Counted from the first letter of the stretch, positions 33,627 through 44,842 are shown. The stretch: 64,000 bases of DNA from Thermothielavioides terrestris NRRL 8126 (GCF_000226115.1 NC_016458.1:5738001-5802000); one strand, 5' to 3'. The notes: generated by a model not told the origin, from the letters alone. Made by a program: numbers and translations.

Positions 33627-35961
33627 ATGACGACGAATCGTATCAGTGAGCGCCTCATTCGACTCTGCACGTCGAGTGAGAGCGTCTCGTCCCTGCTCGC
33701 TAAACAGCCGAGCATGGCGCCCAGTGAGGCATGGGAGAGACTGTATGGCGAACATGCTCTGAAGGCCGCCGATGGTAGTGGGCAGGATGGATCCGAGTCA
33801 GTCACGCAGGACGAGCTGGAGAAGGCCGCAATGTGTGGGAAGTGGGGACCGACGAAGCCGGGCGAGCTGTTCTTGAAGGTACAGGACTGGACCTTACGTT
33901 GGAGCAAAGTATCGGCCTTGCTTCAGAGGGGAGACTGACGCGCTGCAGATATACCACGATGCGCTTTGCACGCTTGATGCTGACCCCCTCCGAGGCATGG
34001 TCAGCCCCTCGCTGATGGGGAGTTGCGGGACCGTTCCCTTGACCATCATCTCTGTGTGCGTCCGCTGGTCTGCCCTTACTGTCCTCCCGGCGGCTGGCCG
34101 CGATACTGACGCCCGTGAAGCTTGCCCGACATTGTCCGCCATATGGCCAACGTCATTGTTCGAGCCGAGCGGGAGGTCTTGCTGGCAACGAACTACTGGC
34201 AGAACTCAGTGGCCTCCAAGTACATCACTAATGCCATCAGGGAACTGGACCGCCGCGCTGGGGCGAGAGGCGCCAGGATTGTTCTCAAGATTATATACGA
34301 CCGTGGAAGTCCCAGGCAGCTGTACGAGCCGCATTACATCGTCGGAGAGAAAGAGTTTACCAGCGACAAGGTCAACTTGCCGCATCCGAGCGAGATTCCG
34401 AATATCGACATGCAAGTCATGAACTTCCACACCCCGCTGATGGGGACATTCCATGCCAAGTACATGGTGGTGGACCGGAAGATCGCTCTCTTGCAGAGCA
34501 ACAACATCCAGGACAACGACAACCTGGAAATGTTGATCCACTTGGAGGGCCCGATCGTGGCTTCTTTGTACGATATGGCACTCATCTCTTGGTACAAGCA
34601 CCTGAACCCGCCGCTTCCGAGTCATAACTCCCCGGCGGCCAAGGGAGGGCTAGGAACCTGGACCAGCGAGGCAGCCAACGGAACTGCCGTAAAGTCGAGC
34701 TCCAGGGGCGAAGTAGCTGAGCCTGCTACGATTGATCCGCCTGTCCCAGCCAAAAGCGACAACGCAAAGCGAACCGATGTGCTCACGGGCCCGTCGACTA
34801 CCGAGTCTGTGTCGAACCCTGAACCGTCGCAGAACGGAGCCAATGGGGAAGAACACGACGGTAGCCACAGGCACACTCAGGATCTAGTTGTCCAAGCGTC
34901 AACTGGAAATGCAACGTCGCAGACCAGCGAGGATGTCAGCGCGGCCCTACCTCCGTTGACTGCAGACAGTTCGCACTACGACGACGACATTGCAGGGGAG
35001 GTTGCCCGCATCCAGGCCTCGCTCGCTCCCAAGCCAGGCGAAACCCACCTGCAGGCCGTGACCCGGCTGCTCAACCACACGGTCAACGAGGGGCTCCCGG
35101 GGGATCCCAACGCACCGGAATGTCCGCCCGGAGAACTGATGACACCCTACATCCCGCACCAAGCGCATACCCCCTACCCCATGGCGCTCGTCAACCGCGC
35201 ACCATACGGCCCGCCCACGCACAACTCCGTCTCGACGCCGCAAAACGCGGCCTGGCTCTCAGCGCTGCGCAACGCCAAGGAAAGCGTGTACATCGTCTCG
35301 CCGACGCTCAACGCCGCGCCTCTCATACCCGCCATCAAAGAAGCCTGCGAGCGCGGCGTCGACGTCTACTGCTACATCTGCATCAGCTACAACGACGCCG
35401 TAGGTCTTCTCCCTCTCCCACACCACCCTCCCCGCCCTTTTGCTCTCCCAACCCCACTAACACCCCCTCCCACCCCTCCCTTCACAGGGCGAACTCCTCC
35501 CCCGACAAGGCGGGCACAACGAGCGGGTGTCAGCGCAGCTGCACGCCGCGCTGGCCCCCGCAGCGCGCCGACGCCTGCACTGGCACTGGTACGTGGGCAA
35601 GGACCAGACGAGGCCGATCACGCAGGCGCGGCGGCAGCGCAGCAGCCACGTCAAGCTGATGGTGGTGGACGGCCGCGTCGGCATCCAGGGCAACGGCAAC
35701 CAGGACACCCAGAGCTGGTTCCACAGCCAGGAGGTCAACCTGCTGGTCGACAGCGCCGAGCTGTGCGCCGCCTGGCTGGCTGCGCTGCGGCGAAACCAGA
35801 ATACCGAGCGCTTCGGCGCTGTTGACCCGCGGGATGGCGTGTGGAGGGATGCGCAGGGCAGGGAGGTCGAGGGCGCCATGGGCGTCAATCCCGGATGGTT
35901 TCCGTGGTTGAAGGGGGTTAAGGGGGCGATCCAGAGGGTTAGGGGCACCGGGGGGTTCTAG
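33627..35961 (+). CDS. Phospholipase D-like protein with two HKD motifs
   Basis: Four exons: 33627-33878, 33949-34055, 34121-35399 and 35488-35961; 703 residues. Introns are 70, 65 and 88 bp; the second splits a Val codon and reconstructs ISVLPDIVRHMANVI. Both PLD catalytic motifs are intact: FHAKYMVVDRK (His about 231, with SNNIQDN after it) and SSHVKLMVVDGR (His about 600, with GNGNQDTQSW after it). These residues form the phosphatidyl-enzyme site in PLD superfamily members. Between them lies about 200 residues of Ser/Thr/Pro-rich, probably disordered sequence. There is no signal peptide or PX/PH domain, so it is not a classical Spo14-type PLD. The substrate (phospholipid, cardiolipin or nucleic acid) cannot be told from sequence. 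Confidence 0.85.
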
Positions 35962-36249
35962 ATAGTGGACCGGGCATAGGAGGAGGTGGTGGTGGTGTGG
36001 GATTCAGAGGTTATGATAATTAAGGTAGTTATTGTGCCGGATTTGGTTATTTACCCTGTTTGTGGTGAGGTTGATATGTTTCGGCGAATCTGGAGTTTCT
36101 GTCAATGCTTTCTTGGCTTCCTTGGAGTCGTCACATGACTGTGGAGGATCTGCGTGCTTCCCGGACACACATTCCGCCAAGCTTTGGAGCCAAGAGCCGA
36201 CGGTGATGCTTGATTCTATCGCGACATCTTATTGCACGCTTGGTAGACG
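35962..36249. other. Short intergenic stretch before MITE copy 2
   Basis: Nothing recognised; it probably contains the 3' untranslated region of the PLD-like gene. Confidence 0.4.
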
Positions 36250-36623
36250 TTAAAGAGGTCCCGCCAAGACTAATTTCGGCCAATTGTCGGCTATGTTTTT
36301 ACAACGTTATTACGTAGCCACCATCGCCAAGGCGTTTGCTCTATCGCCAAGGGTTAGTTCGCCAGGGGTGCGGGGGGCGGCGCCAGCCCCCCGCTGGTTA
36401 GGGTTTGGGTTAAGGTTAGGATACGGGTTATAGTTAGGGTGTGGGTTATCCTCGTTTTCTTTTTTTTCGATTTGGTTGAGTTTTTATAGAGTTGTTACGA
36501 CGAGTCTTTGCGATTGTTGTTGTTGATGTTGCTCGAAGTCGTCGCGGCCTGCTCACCCCTTGGCGATTTGTAATTACTTGTACGCGGCAAAATCCGAAAT
36601 TAGTCTTGGCGGGACCTCTTTAA
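36250..36623. mobile_element. TTAA-flanked miniature inverted-repeat element, copy 2 (inverted)
   Basis: TTAA at 36250-36253 and 36620-36623 flank a 366-bp element, the same length as copy 1 and in reverse orientation. The inverted termini are identical in their first 26 bp or so, and the interior telomere-like TTAGGG-type units (near 36400-36450) and G/C hairpin are conserved. Differences from copy 1 are scattered and largely transitions, as expected after RIP or neutral drift. The bases outside the TTAA differ between the copies, which supports TTAA as the target duplication. Confidence 0.85.
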
Positions 36624-36888
36624 CGACGACCGCACGCTTCTCCTTTTTGCGTGCCCCACAGCTTTTTACATCAACACCACCTCAGCACCGAATTGAAATT
36701 TTCAATACACGCAACTCACATTACCCCTCTCCATTCAGCAAGCTCGCCCGCGTCAAGACAGACAAAGGGGAACACCCAGTCCGCCGGAACAGGCTAGACA
36801 CACACACACACACCACATTACACATTTCCGCAAACAGCTTCGTGAGCGAAAAAACAAACAAACAAAGCCTCTAACTACCTCGGGCTAC

Positions 36889-37731
36889 TCAAACAAAGAG
36901 CGCACCAACCGCCGCAGCGAGCAGGCCCGCAATCGGCGCGCCCGTCGCCACCGCTGCGGCGTTCGTGCTGGAGGGGCTAGCAGACGCGCCGGTGGTGGTC
37001 GGGCTGCCGCCAGCAGCGGCGCCCGAGGCCGAGGGCGCGGCGGTGGTCTGGCCCGAGCCGGAGCCGGAGCCGGAGTCGCCGCCGTAGCCGCCGGCGCCGG
37101 CGCCGCCGGAGGAGGAGGTGGTGCTGGGGGCGGAGGCGGAGGCGGAGGAGGAGGAGTTGGCGTTGGGGTTGGGGGCGACCTGGCCGCCGAAGACGCCGCC
37201 CGGGGGCGAGATCGCGTTGCCGGCCTGGCTGGCGAGCGACTTGTACGCCTGCAGCGTCATGTCGCTGTTGCCGGACGTGTCCGGGTTGATGACGGCCACC
37301 ATGCCGTTCTTGCAGTGCTGGCCGGTGTTCTGCGAGCAGTAGATCGGCACCGGGTTGGTGTGCGAGACCGTCACGTGGAAGACTTGGCTCTGTTGTGGTC
37401 CGGGGCCTGGGTCAGTAACTGACTGCCGGATGAGAAGAGAGGAAAGGGGTTGGGGGGTGGGGTGTCCCCTTACGTTGGCGCCGGTGCCCGTGGTCGGGAA
37501 GAAGCCCGAGAAGAAGCCATTCTCCTCGGCCGGGACGCAGGCCTTGCTGAAGTCGCCGGCCACGACGCTGTGGTTCTTGGCGTAGAAGCGGAACTCGAGC
37601 ACGTCGCCCACCTCGGCCTGGATCTCGTCGGGCTGGAACGTCAGCCCGTTCTTGCCGACGACCACCGGGATGGTCTTGGCGGCGGCGTGGGCGGTGAGAC
37701 CCGCGAGCACGAGAGTCGAAGGAGCCAGCAT
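36889..37731 (-). CDS. Secreted GPI-type cupredoxin, serine-rich
   Basis: Two exons, 37731-37474 and 37389-36889, giving 252 residues. The 84-bp intron (GTAAGG..CAACAG) is a multiple of three without a stop, so the unspliced frame is also open; splicing joins N86 to SQVFHVTVSHTNP, which matches the fold. A signal peptide covers residues 1-18. The cupredoxin domain has type 1 copper ligand candidates His54 (AKNHSVV), Cys104, His111 and Met116 (in YCSQNTGQHCKNGM). After about residue 145 the protein is Ser/Gly/Ala-rich, ending in a small-residue site and hydrophobic tail (GAPIAGLLAAAVGALFV) typical of a GPI signal. Such proteins are common on ascomycete cell walls; electron transfer or copper handling is possible but unproven. 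Confidence 0.88.
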   Translation of the reverse strand: MLAPSTLVLAGLTAHAAAKTIPVVVGKNGLTFQPDEIQAEVGDVLEFRFYAKNHSVVAGDFSKACVPAEENGFFSGFFPTTGTGANVRGHPTPQPLSSLLIRQSVTDPGPGPQQSQVFHVTVSHTNPVPIYCSQNTGQHCKNGMVAVINPDTSGNSDMTLQAYKSLASQAGNAISPPGGVFGGQVAPNPNANSSSSASASAPSTTSSSGGAGAGGYGGDSGSGSGSGQTTAAPSASGAAAGGSPTTTGASASPSSTNAAAVATGAPIAGLLAAAVGALFV

Positions 37732-38576
37732 GGTGAGCTGATTCAGGGCTTGGCGGCTTGTCTTGAGTCTGAAGGAGGAGTCTTGGCAAGAACTGTTGAC
37801 GTTTCACTGTTTTCAACCTCTGAGCAAGTTTGAGGATGTTTTCAGACTGAAGGCTCGGCGCCCGCCCAGGCGCAGCTCTTTATAGGCTGCACCTGTCCTG
37901 GACGCAGAGGCCGAGGGATCGTTCTCTGCAAGCGTTGTCCCAACAACGGCACACACTGCAATTTCGCCTCGGTGGCGTGCGGCCGCAAACTGGAGTTGCC
38001 CTCAACTAGCACCCCGGCCTGCGCCACGTCCGAAAGCATCGTTGGGTTGAGCCATTGGCTGCTGCATGGCGTCGGGGGCAGCTCTTGCACGCGCTGAGGT
38101 CGATGCATCTGTTTTTGGAAACGTGGCGGCCGGGGATGCCAAGCTGCGCCGTTCACCTCCTCCAGCATGCAATCCTATGTACAGTACATCCTTACACCAG
38201 CGTGGTGGCTGGGGCCCATTCGAACTTGCTAGAAAGGTAATGGTGCTATGTCGTGTCTTTTCATTCAAACAGCGGACCCCTGCTGGCTAGGATTCGGCAT
38301 GTTGGAGGAAGTGTTTTTCCCAAGGCGACAAAGAGGCGGCCAGACGAGTCGGACCCTTCGGCTTCTTTCCGCTCCACTACACTAAGTCTAGTGTAGCGAC
38401 AAAACGTCCCTGCATCACGGCCCCCAAGCTCCCGGGATAGACTATGGGTTTGACTAATCAGATGACCTGCCAAAAGTGTTGGAGGACCACCTCACCCCGG
38501 TTACACAGTATGCGGCAGCGGCCTGCATGTTGCCGCTAATCAGGCTTACACCGTAAGGCTGGACAACAGTGAAGAT
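37732..38576. other. Intergenic; small perfect palindrome
   Basis: About 840 bp between the cupredoxin start and the TA-flanked element. Near 38376-38395 the sequence CTACACTA-AGTC-TAGTGTAG is an 8-bp perfect inverted repeat with a 4-nt loop. No gene recognised. Confidence 0.4.
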
Positions 38577-39189
38577 TACCAGGGGGCTCCACTTGCACCT
38601 AGTTTTAGTTGCCCCCTCTCCTGCGGAGAGGGGGGGACAAAATCATGGGACAGCACACAATTGGGGGACACAACAAATCTCTATACATTTTCCGAGTATC
38701 TGTGTTAACACTGAACATTGTACCTTAATTACACAACCAATTCGCATTGCATCGCCTTCAAATTTAGCTTAGTTACTAAGAGGGCTTAGATATATATTAT
38801 TATTATTTAAAATTAATTAAGAGTATATATTTGTATATATTTGAACTATATAATAGCTATTTATAGTAGCAAATTGAGGTAACAACTCTGTAGCAACTAG
38901 TGTAGAGGAATATAAGGAGGAGATACAAATAACTCAGCAAAAGCTTATAACAACTTATTCAGTTTAAAAAAATTACATTTTTAAGCTCTTTAGTACCCTC
39001 TTTATAGTTTGACCAAATTTCAAGGCAATGCAATGTAAATTGGTTAAGTGGTTGAGGTGCAAATGTTGATACTAACACAAATGCTAAGAAAATGTATAGA
39101 GATTTGTTCTGTCCCCCAATTGTGGACTGTCCCAAGATTTTGTCGGAGAGGGGGCAACTAAAACTAGGTGCAAGTGGAGCCCCCTGGTA
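38577..39189. mobile_element. TA-flanked long inverted-repeat element (MITE-like)
   Basis: A 609-bp element (38579-39187) is bounded by TA dinucleotides. Both ends begin CCAGGGGGCTCCACTTGCAC and stay identical for about 43 bp. Homology between the arms continues for some 200 bp with transitions and a 14-bp insertion in the left arm near 38622-38636. The centre is AT-rich and has no coding potential. TA target duplication and this end structure point to a Tc1/mariner-type non-autonomous element; the family assignment is inference. Confidence 0.85.
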
Positions 39190-40433
39190 AGATCCTGGTC
39201 CCAAGTAAGCTTGCGGCGGGACGCAATGGCGCACGGCCGTGTGGCTTGGACCCTGCGAGACGTGAAACAGTGAAACCAACAACGCGTCTCGCTGCTCTTT
39301 TGACTCGTTTGATTTGCTCTCCTCGCGAGCACCTTCGTTTTTCCTCGCTTCGCCTCTGCATTGTGTGTCGTGCCTGCGGCCCTGCTGTCACTTGGGGATG
39401 TCCCGTACTTTCATACCAGGCTCGCCAACCGCCCATTGCTCAACCGGTCTTTGGCCCCCAATCCGCGCAGTTCGGCATCTCGAACATCGGCAAGCTGTGG
39501 ACCAGTTGGCTCTCGTATACCAGGCCAGGAACTTTCTCTTCTGGCCGGTTCCTTCCGACCAGGAAGGCTTGTCTCAGCTCCTGACACACCACGCTCCGCA
39601 TGATGTCGGCTAATTACATGTAATTAATCAGTTCTCGGCCTGAAGATGCTGGATCTCAAGCTTCCCCGGCCAACCTGCGATGGAACTTGGCTGGGGGCAA
39701 GGAGATTTAATTTGATGAGTTCCACCGTGTCCCGTGGCAGTATCAAGAATCATTTTGGTGTCTACACTCTCTCGCGACCTGTGCCGCAGGTAGCATCTAC
39801 ACTAAGCAGAGTTTCTCGCTCACTTTGCATGATGACACCGTAGGCCCTGGCCGGTCCAAGGACCTTCATGGGAATTCTGAGCTTCACTATGAGCCAGCGG
39901 ACCTAGCCGCTGTGAAGTGACCTGGATCCCTTGGGACGAGTCATGCTGGCCACACATCGAACAGATGCAGCAACCATTTGAATCAATGCAGGAAGCCACT
40001 CTGGCAGTTGGGAGCATATATAATGCTCGTCGGCTGAGATAGTATGAAATTCGAATGACAGAATCAAAGAGACCAGTGTGACGTAGGTACCGAGGCATGC
40101 AACATCGCTTGTACCGCACAGAAGCCCAGTGCCAGCGACATGGCCCCGAATAATGTATATTGCCTTCTACGATTGCACGAGTTTGGTCCCAGATAATAAG
40201 CCTTTGTGACGTCTTGGGATGCCACACACATCCGCTTACACTGCGCCTTGTATTAATCGGTCTTTGAATCTTTGTTCGTTGCCTGTTTTAAGCCGCTGGC
40301 TGGCTGGCGTTTGTCTCACCATCCAGATGCTCTTGCTTCTTGCCCTTCTGATGACAAGCGCAAGAGAAACCTGGCCAATTAACCGTGCACATTCAAGACC
40401 AAAGGATACGGAATCCCTTTGCAGTTGACCAGG
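39190..40433. other. Intergenic, no gene recognised
   Basis: About 1.24 kb. Short open frames on both strands overlap one another and show no conserved motif. Confidence 0.5.
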
Positions 40434-41954
40434 ATGACCGCCCCTGACTGTCCCGCGCCGCCGGCTAGTCCGCCACGCCCCTCCTACCGCGATGTCCTTC
40501 GGTACTGGTGCCATAATGAGTATGATTCGCCCATAAATGGCGGGCAGCTTGGGAGCTCTAAGGCGTTCCGCTTGTGGCAGTTGGACAATCGATGCATTGG
40601 TGATGAGGAGGCCGAATTCACCGCATACATTGAGTCGGAGAAGCGCAGCCGGGCGCGCCGCGAGGAGTCTACGGTGTTACCGGACCTCGATGATCCTGAA
40701 GGACTTGAGAACGAAAGGCGGTACTGGAAAGAACGGCGTAAATGGCGCCAGCAAAACGTGAGAGAGAACACTGGCGTGGATGGCTTCGCTGGGTATGTGG
40801 ACGCCGTGAAGCGCCGTTTGGCTGCGCACGGCTTCTTCAAGCCATTTCGGCTCGAACAGGACCCGAGTCGCCAGGACAGATTGACGACGTGGATCGAGTA
40901 CCTCAACTATGCCTACTGGTGGGACGACAGAAACAGCGCCCGGCTTGCCGTTCTCCAACCGCAGCATGAAGAGGCCTGGCGGGAGCTCCAAAAACTGCAC
41001 CCGGCACCTGGATACCACATAACGGAGGCGCTGTTGCTTAGCCGTGAGGAGGCTGAGAAGCGTACTAGGGAGCGATTGGAAGCCGAGAAGGCCCTCGAGA
41101 ACGCTAAAACGCAGGCAAAGGCTGTTCTCGAGCTGACAAAACGGGACCGCGACGGACCACAACCCCCTCGCTTCAGTTCTGAGCAGCGCACCGCAATGGT
41201 AACCGAGGCGCATGCTCGGTACAAGGAGGCTAAGAATGCCCTGGCGCTTATCCAGACTCGCAACGAGGCCGCTGCCAGGTTCAGGGACCAAGCACGAGAC
41301 TACGCCCTCGAAAAGGAAAAGGGAGATCGCCACAAGACCCTCATTCGGTGGATCCTAGACCATATTGACGCCGTCGAGGCGGAGATGAAGCAGGTTGAAA
41401 AAGCCAACGAAAGAATGGACGCGGTACGTGGCCAGCAGAAGATGCCGCAGGACGTTGACGACGATGTCTCTTCCCCAGCTCCTGGGAGGAGCACAAGCAA
41501 GCCTGAGGACCCGAACGGCGCCCACAATTCGTTTCCCTCGCAGAGACAGAGAGTAGCCAAGAAAAGCCGCGAAGAAGACCAAGTCGACGAGGCACCCCCG
41601 TCAAAAAAACTTAAGGCGAAGCATGGCACCAGCAACGCCAACGATGACCCTCCTCCCCCTCGGCAGTCACCAACGGCCCGCAGCCACCGCGCGTCGTCAT
41701 CATCATCATCCCCACGAGCTCCCCTTCCAAGCCACAGAGCATCACCCGGCCCCTTTCCCCTCGACAACCCAGCCCCAAAGCCATCTATCCCAAGCCTGTC
41801 CCAATCCCCGAACCAGGCGACAGCCCTAGTCGTACCCTCGCAACCAGCAAGGGCAGATCAGCCCCAACTCCGGCGCAGCGCCCGCATCGCCGCCCGCCGC
41901 CTAAGAGCAACAGCCGCATCCCGCGCGGCGGCCGCGCCCTCCGCAGCTCGCTAA
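40434..41954 (+). CDS. Uncharacterised coiled-coil protein with basic C-terminus
   Basis: Intronless frame of 506 codons from ATG 40434. I do not recognise a named family. Residues about 20-190 look globular, with aromatic blocks (YRDVLRYWCHNEYDSP, then WIEYLNYAYWWDDRNSAR). A long Glu/Lys/Arg/Ala helix from about 195 to 330 (SREEAEKRTRERLEAEKALE) has coiled-coil character. The C-terminal 170 residues are disordered, Ser/Pro-rich and strongly basic, with a KKLKAK cluster and an RRSARIAARRLRA end that could be a nuclear signal or bind nucleic acid. GC-rich codon use and the sustained frame support a real gene. Proteins of this layout occur as divergent families in Sordariales genomes, as far as I recall; function unknown. 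Confidence 0.7.
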   Translation: MTAPDCPAPPASPPRPSYRDVLRYWCHNEYDSPINGGQLGSSKAFRLWQLDNRCIGDEEAEFTAYIESEKRSRARREESTVLPDLDDPEGLENERRYWKERRKWRQQNVRENTGVDGFAGYVDAVKRRLAAHGFFKPFRLEQDPSRQDRLTTWIEYLNYAYWWDDRNSARLAVLQPQHEEAWRELQKLHPAPGYHITEALLLSREEAEKRTRERLEAEKALENAKTQAKAVLELTKRDRDGPQPPRFSSEQRTAMVTEAHARYKEAKNALALIQTRNEAAARFRDQARDYALEKEKGDRHKTLIRWILDHIDAVEAEMKQVEKANERMDAVRGQQKMPQDVDDDVSSPAPGRSTSKPEDPNGAHNSFPSQRQRVAKKSREEDQVDEAPPSKKLKAKHGTSNANDDPPPPRQSPTARSHRASSSSSSPRAPLPSHRASPGPFPLDNPAPKPSIPSLSQSPNQATALVVPSQPARADQPQLRRSARIAARRLRATAASRAAAAPSAAR

Positions 41955-42700
41955 CCAACCGCACCGTGTTCTGCGGCGGCGGCCGCTGATCAACAGTTGG
42001 CGACGCCCACAGGTAAAGCGGGCCGGTCGATCGGTCGGCCGGGAAAGGGCCACGCCGGGTCGGGAGAGCGTCAGCACGCGCTTGCCGGTTGCTGGTTAGG
42101 AGATATCAGGCGACACGGGAAGCTCTTGGGACAGGAGCTAGAGGCATGGGATAGATGTCGCCTATTACTTTTACAGGCCGCCCTCCTATTATTGCCTGGG
42201 TTAATACAGCTGCCGAGTTTGAATCTGTGTTTGAATCTGCTTGATGCTCACACTTTCTGTCGTCAATGAAGGAGGAATCAAGGTAACCATCAATGCCTTT
42301 CCCGCGTGCATATACTGAACATGGTATAATTCTCGGAAGATAAATTTTCTGGCTCATAATGACCAAATTTGAAAGGGAATGTGCGGGCCCCCAGAGCGTG
42401 CCGAGACATCATGGCGTTCTGGCGATGGAGTGAAAGGAATGCAGTCGTCCAATCCAACAGTGGAGTTCTCGCCCCCTACTACCTAAGTTGCGCTTGCGAA
42501 CTTGCATGATGGACCTCACCAAGCCACGGAGCTCTAACTATCAGTAGCCAGGGCGAGCCTTCCAATTCACTGCGCCATGCGCAACAAGGAATCAATGTAG
42601 GCTGTCGAAGGCAGGAATGACAATGTATGGGGAGGAGGAAGTTTAGTGGGCATAGAAGTTACATGTATTGTCGGATATTTACAGCTCGCCAAACCATCCG
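41955..42700. other. Intergenic, no gene recognised
   Basis: About 750 bp between convergent genes; nothing identified. Confidence 0.5.
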
Positions 42701-44842
42701 CTACCTTTTGGCCTTGACCTTCTTCTTGACTGCATCCACCAAGCTGCTGAGCTCGCCCAGCTCCCCATCTGCCCTGGCCTTTTTAGAACTCCTCCCGTCC
42801 TCCCCGCGGTCGGGCGGGTTGTCCGGGCCGGCTTTGCGCTTCTTCCGACTCTCTTCCAGCAGCTTCTTCATGCCCTGCGTCGCCTTGTACTTGGGATTCG
42901 ACGGGTCGATGGCGAACTCGTGGTTCTCGAACACGGCCTTGAACCGGGAGTCCTCGACATTCATCTGGAAGTCCTCTTGCAGCCCGCCCTGGTCCTCGGC
43001 GCCCTTGCCACCCTTCTTTTTCTTCTTCTTGCCCTTCTGCTTCTCCGAGCGCATGATCTCCTTCATGTCGAAGTGGTCCAGGTGCGCGGCGCCTCCGTTC
43101 TCGTCAGCCATGAGCAGCTCGAGCTGAGCCTTCTGAGCGGCGTTCTCGGCTTCCTCCTTTTCTCTGGCTGCCCGCTTCTTCAGCCGCTCCTCCTTGCGCA
43201 TCGCCGATTTGGAGGGCTGGACGGGCTCAGCTGTGAAGAAGGGGTCGTCGAAGCCGAGGTCTTCAGCCGGCTCTTCGGCTCCCCCATCTTGGGCGGCATC
43301 CGCGTCGACGCCTTGCCTCTTGGCGAGAGCCGCGGCTTTCCGCTTCTGTTTCCGCTCCTTCTCCTTGCGCTTGTACTTTTCGATGGTTGTCTCCGCCGCC
43401 TCCTCCTTCTCCGGCTTGCCGGACAGTGCCGGCGTGAATGTGATCTGCATATCTCCAACGGGGCCTGATTTGGAGGGCTTGGGCGCTGGCTCATCGCTGA
43501 GGCCCAGCGCTGCGCGCATCTTGCGCCGTGCGAGCTCTTTCTTGCTGAGCGGCGCTCCCTCCCCGTCCACTTCCTGAGCCTCTGCCGGCACATCCGCATC
43601 GTTTTCCTCTTCGCTCTCGCTGTCGCTTGCGAGGTATGCCCTCAGGTCGTTCTCCGCAATGTCCGCCCGGCTCCCCGTGAAGGCTTTCTTGATCGACTCT
43701 TTCCTCGACGCCTCCTCAGGGTGCATGTCCCATGTCAGCTTCACCTTGGAGTGCTGCAGCGCGTCAGTGACGAATTCGATCGGCTTGTACCCGGAGGGGA
43801 CACTGTCGCATTCGTCTCTGGGTTCGTCGTCGAAGGTCACGTCGTCGGGGATAAATCGCAGGTCGAGGAAGTTGGATGAGGATAGATATTCGCTGCCGTC
43901 TGTGGCCTCGTAGATCTTGTGCGCCGTGTTCTTGTCAGAGCAAATCACCACGGCATAATAGTATCGTAAGCGGTCCAGTTGGTATGTTCGAAGGGCATCG
44001 CTGTCAAAATCCTGGTCGTCGCCCTCCCGCAGCAGCTCTTTCTTGACCTCCTCGTCCGAGTCCCCGGTCGAATCCTCGTCGTCTTCGCTCTCAGATGTGG
44101 AGTCTTCGTCATCCTCTTCCTCGTCTGAATCCCTCGCCTTCTTGAAGATCTCCCTCGGCGGGCCCTCCAGCTCTTCGCGCTGCATCCGCTCCTTGCCGAA
44201 CTCGCTGGGATAGATGGATACCCTTTCGATGCGGCCCCCAACCGGGACGAAGCTCGAAAACAAGGCCATGAGGTCGACTGACTTGATGTGATCCCAGTCC
44301 ATGTTGACAACAGCGAATCGATTTGTGATCTCGCCGACCTCGATCTCCTGCTTCTCCCTGCGTAGGCGGATGCCCGGCCGGGACTCCTCCACCTCGTCCT
44401 CCTCTTCCGGCTCTTCCTCGGATTCGGATTCGGAGTCCGAGTCCGAGTCCGACTCGGACGAGGAGAAACCGCCGCCGCGAGCAGGATCGTACTTGGCATC
44501 CGCCTTCTCCAGCTCGCGACGCACAATGTCATCGTCGTCGACTTCGACATCTCGCTCGGGTTCCTGAGCATCCTTGTCCTCCTCGTCTTCGTCCTCGTAC
44601 AGCCGCAAAAGCGCCTTCTTTTTGGTGTCGGTTTTCAGTTTTCGGCCGTAGCGATCGACTTTGGCGGTCGCGACGAAGTCTGCATCCTTGAGCACGCGCG
44701 AGAAGCGCTTGTCGAGCTTGGTCTTGAGCTTCTTCTTGGACGGCAATTGGTATCGCGGATCGGTCTGGAAGTTGGCAAAGCGTGGATCGGTTATGTTCCC
44801 CGAGGAGGCGCCATCGCGAGGCGCAGGTTTGCTTTTCGGCAT
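42701..44842 (-). CDS. ESF1: Pre-rRNA processing protein ESF1
   Basis: Intronless gene of 713 codons. ESF1 is a nucleolar component of the small-subunit processome needed for 18S rRNA maturation. The N-terminal family signature reads DPRFANFQTDPRYQLP and KLDKRFSRVLKDADF. An acidic stretch follows (Glu/Asp/Ser runs near 70-150), then the RRM-like central domain beginning NRFAVVNMDWDHIKSVDLMA. A second acidic insert (about 235-285) and Lys-rich stretches come next, and the C-terminal NUC153 motif is DSRFKAVFENHEFAIDPSNP. The end is strongly basic (KKKVKAKR). I take ATG 44842 (MPKSKP) because upstream codons in this frame have no ATG. Together with NAF1 it gives the window two ribosome-biogenesis genes. 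Confidence 0.93.
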   Translation of the reverse strand: MPKSKPAPRDGASSGNITDPRFANFQTDPRYQLPSKKKLKTKLDKRFSRVLKDADFVATAKVDRYGRKLKTDTKKKALLRLYEDEDEEDKDAQEPERDVEVDDDDIVRRELEKADAKYDPARGGGFSSSESDSDSDSESESEEEPEEEDEVEESRPGIRLRREKQEIEVGEITNRFAVVNMDWDHIKSVDLMALFSSFVPVGGRIERVSIYPSEFGKERMQREELEGPPREIFKKARDSDEEEDDEDSTSESEDDEDSTGDSDEEVKKELLREGDDQDFDSDALRTYQLDRLRYYYAVVICSDKNTAHKIYEATDGSEYLSSSNFLDLRFIPDDVTFDDEPRDECDSVPSGYKPIEFVTDALQHSKVKLTWDMHPEEASRKESIKKAFTGSRADIAENDLRAYLASDSESEEENDADVPAEAQEVDGEGAPLSKKELARRKMRAALGLSDEPAPKPSKSGPVGDMQITFTPALSGKPEKEEAAETTIEKYKRKEKERKQKRKAAALAKRQGVDADAAQDGGAEEPAEDLGFDDPFFTAEPVQPSKSAMRKEERLKKRAAREKEEAENAAQKAQLELLMADENGGAAHLDHFDMKEIMRSEKQKGKKKKKKGGKGAEDQGGLQEDFQMNVEDSRFKAVFENHEFAIDPSNPKYKATQGMKKLLEESRKKRKAGPDNPPDRGEDGRSSKKARADGELGELSSLVDAVKKKVKAKR

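Noticed and set aside
37390..37473. Reading the cupredoxin frame straight through without splicing
   Set aside because: The 84-bp stretch has standard splice ends and a branch site, and splicing joins the two halves of the copper-binding fold.
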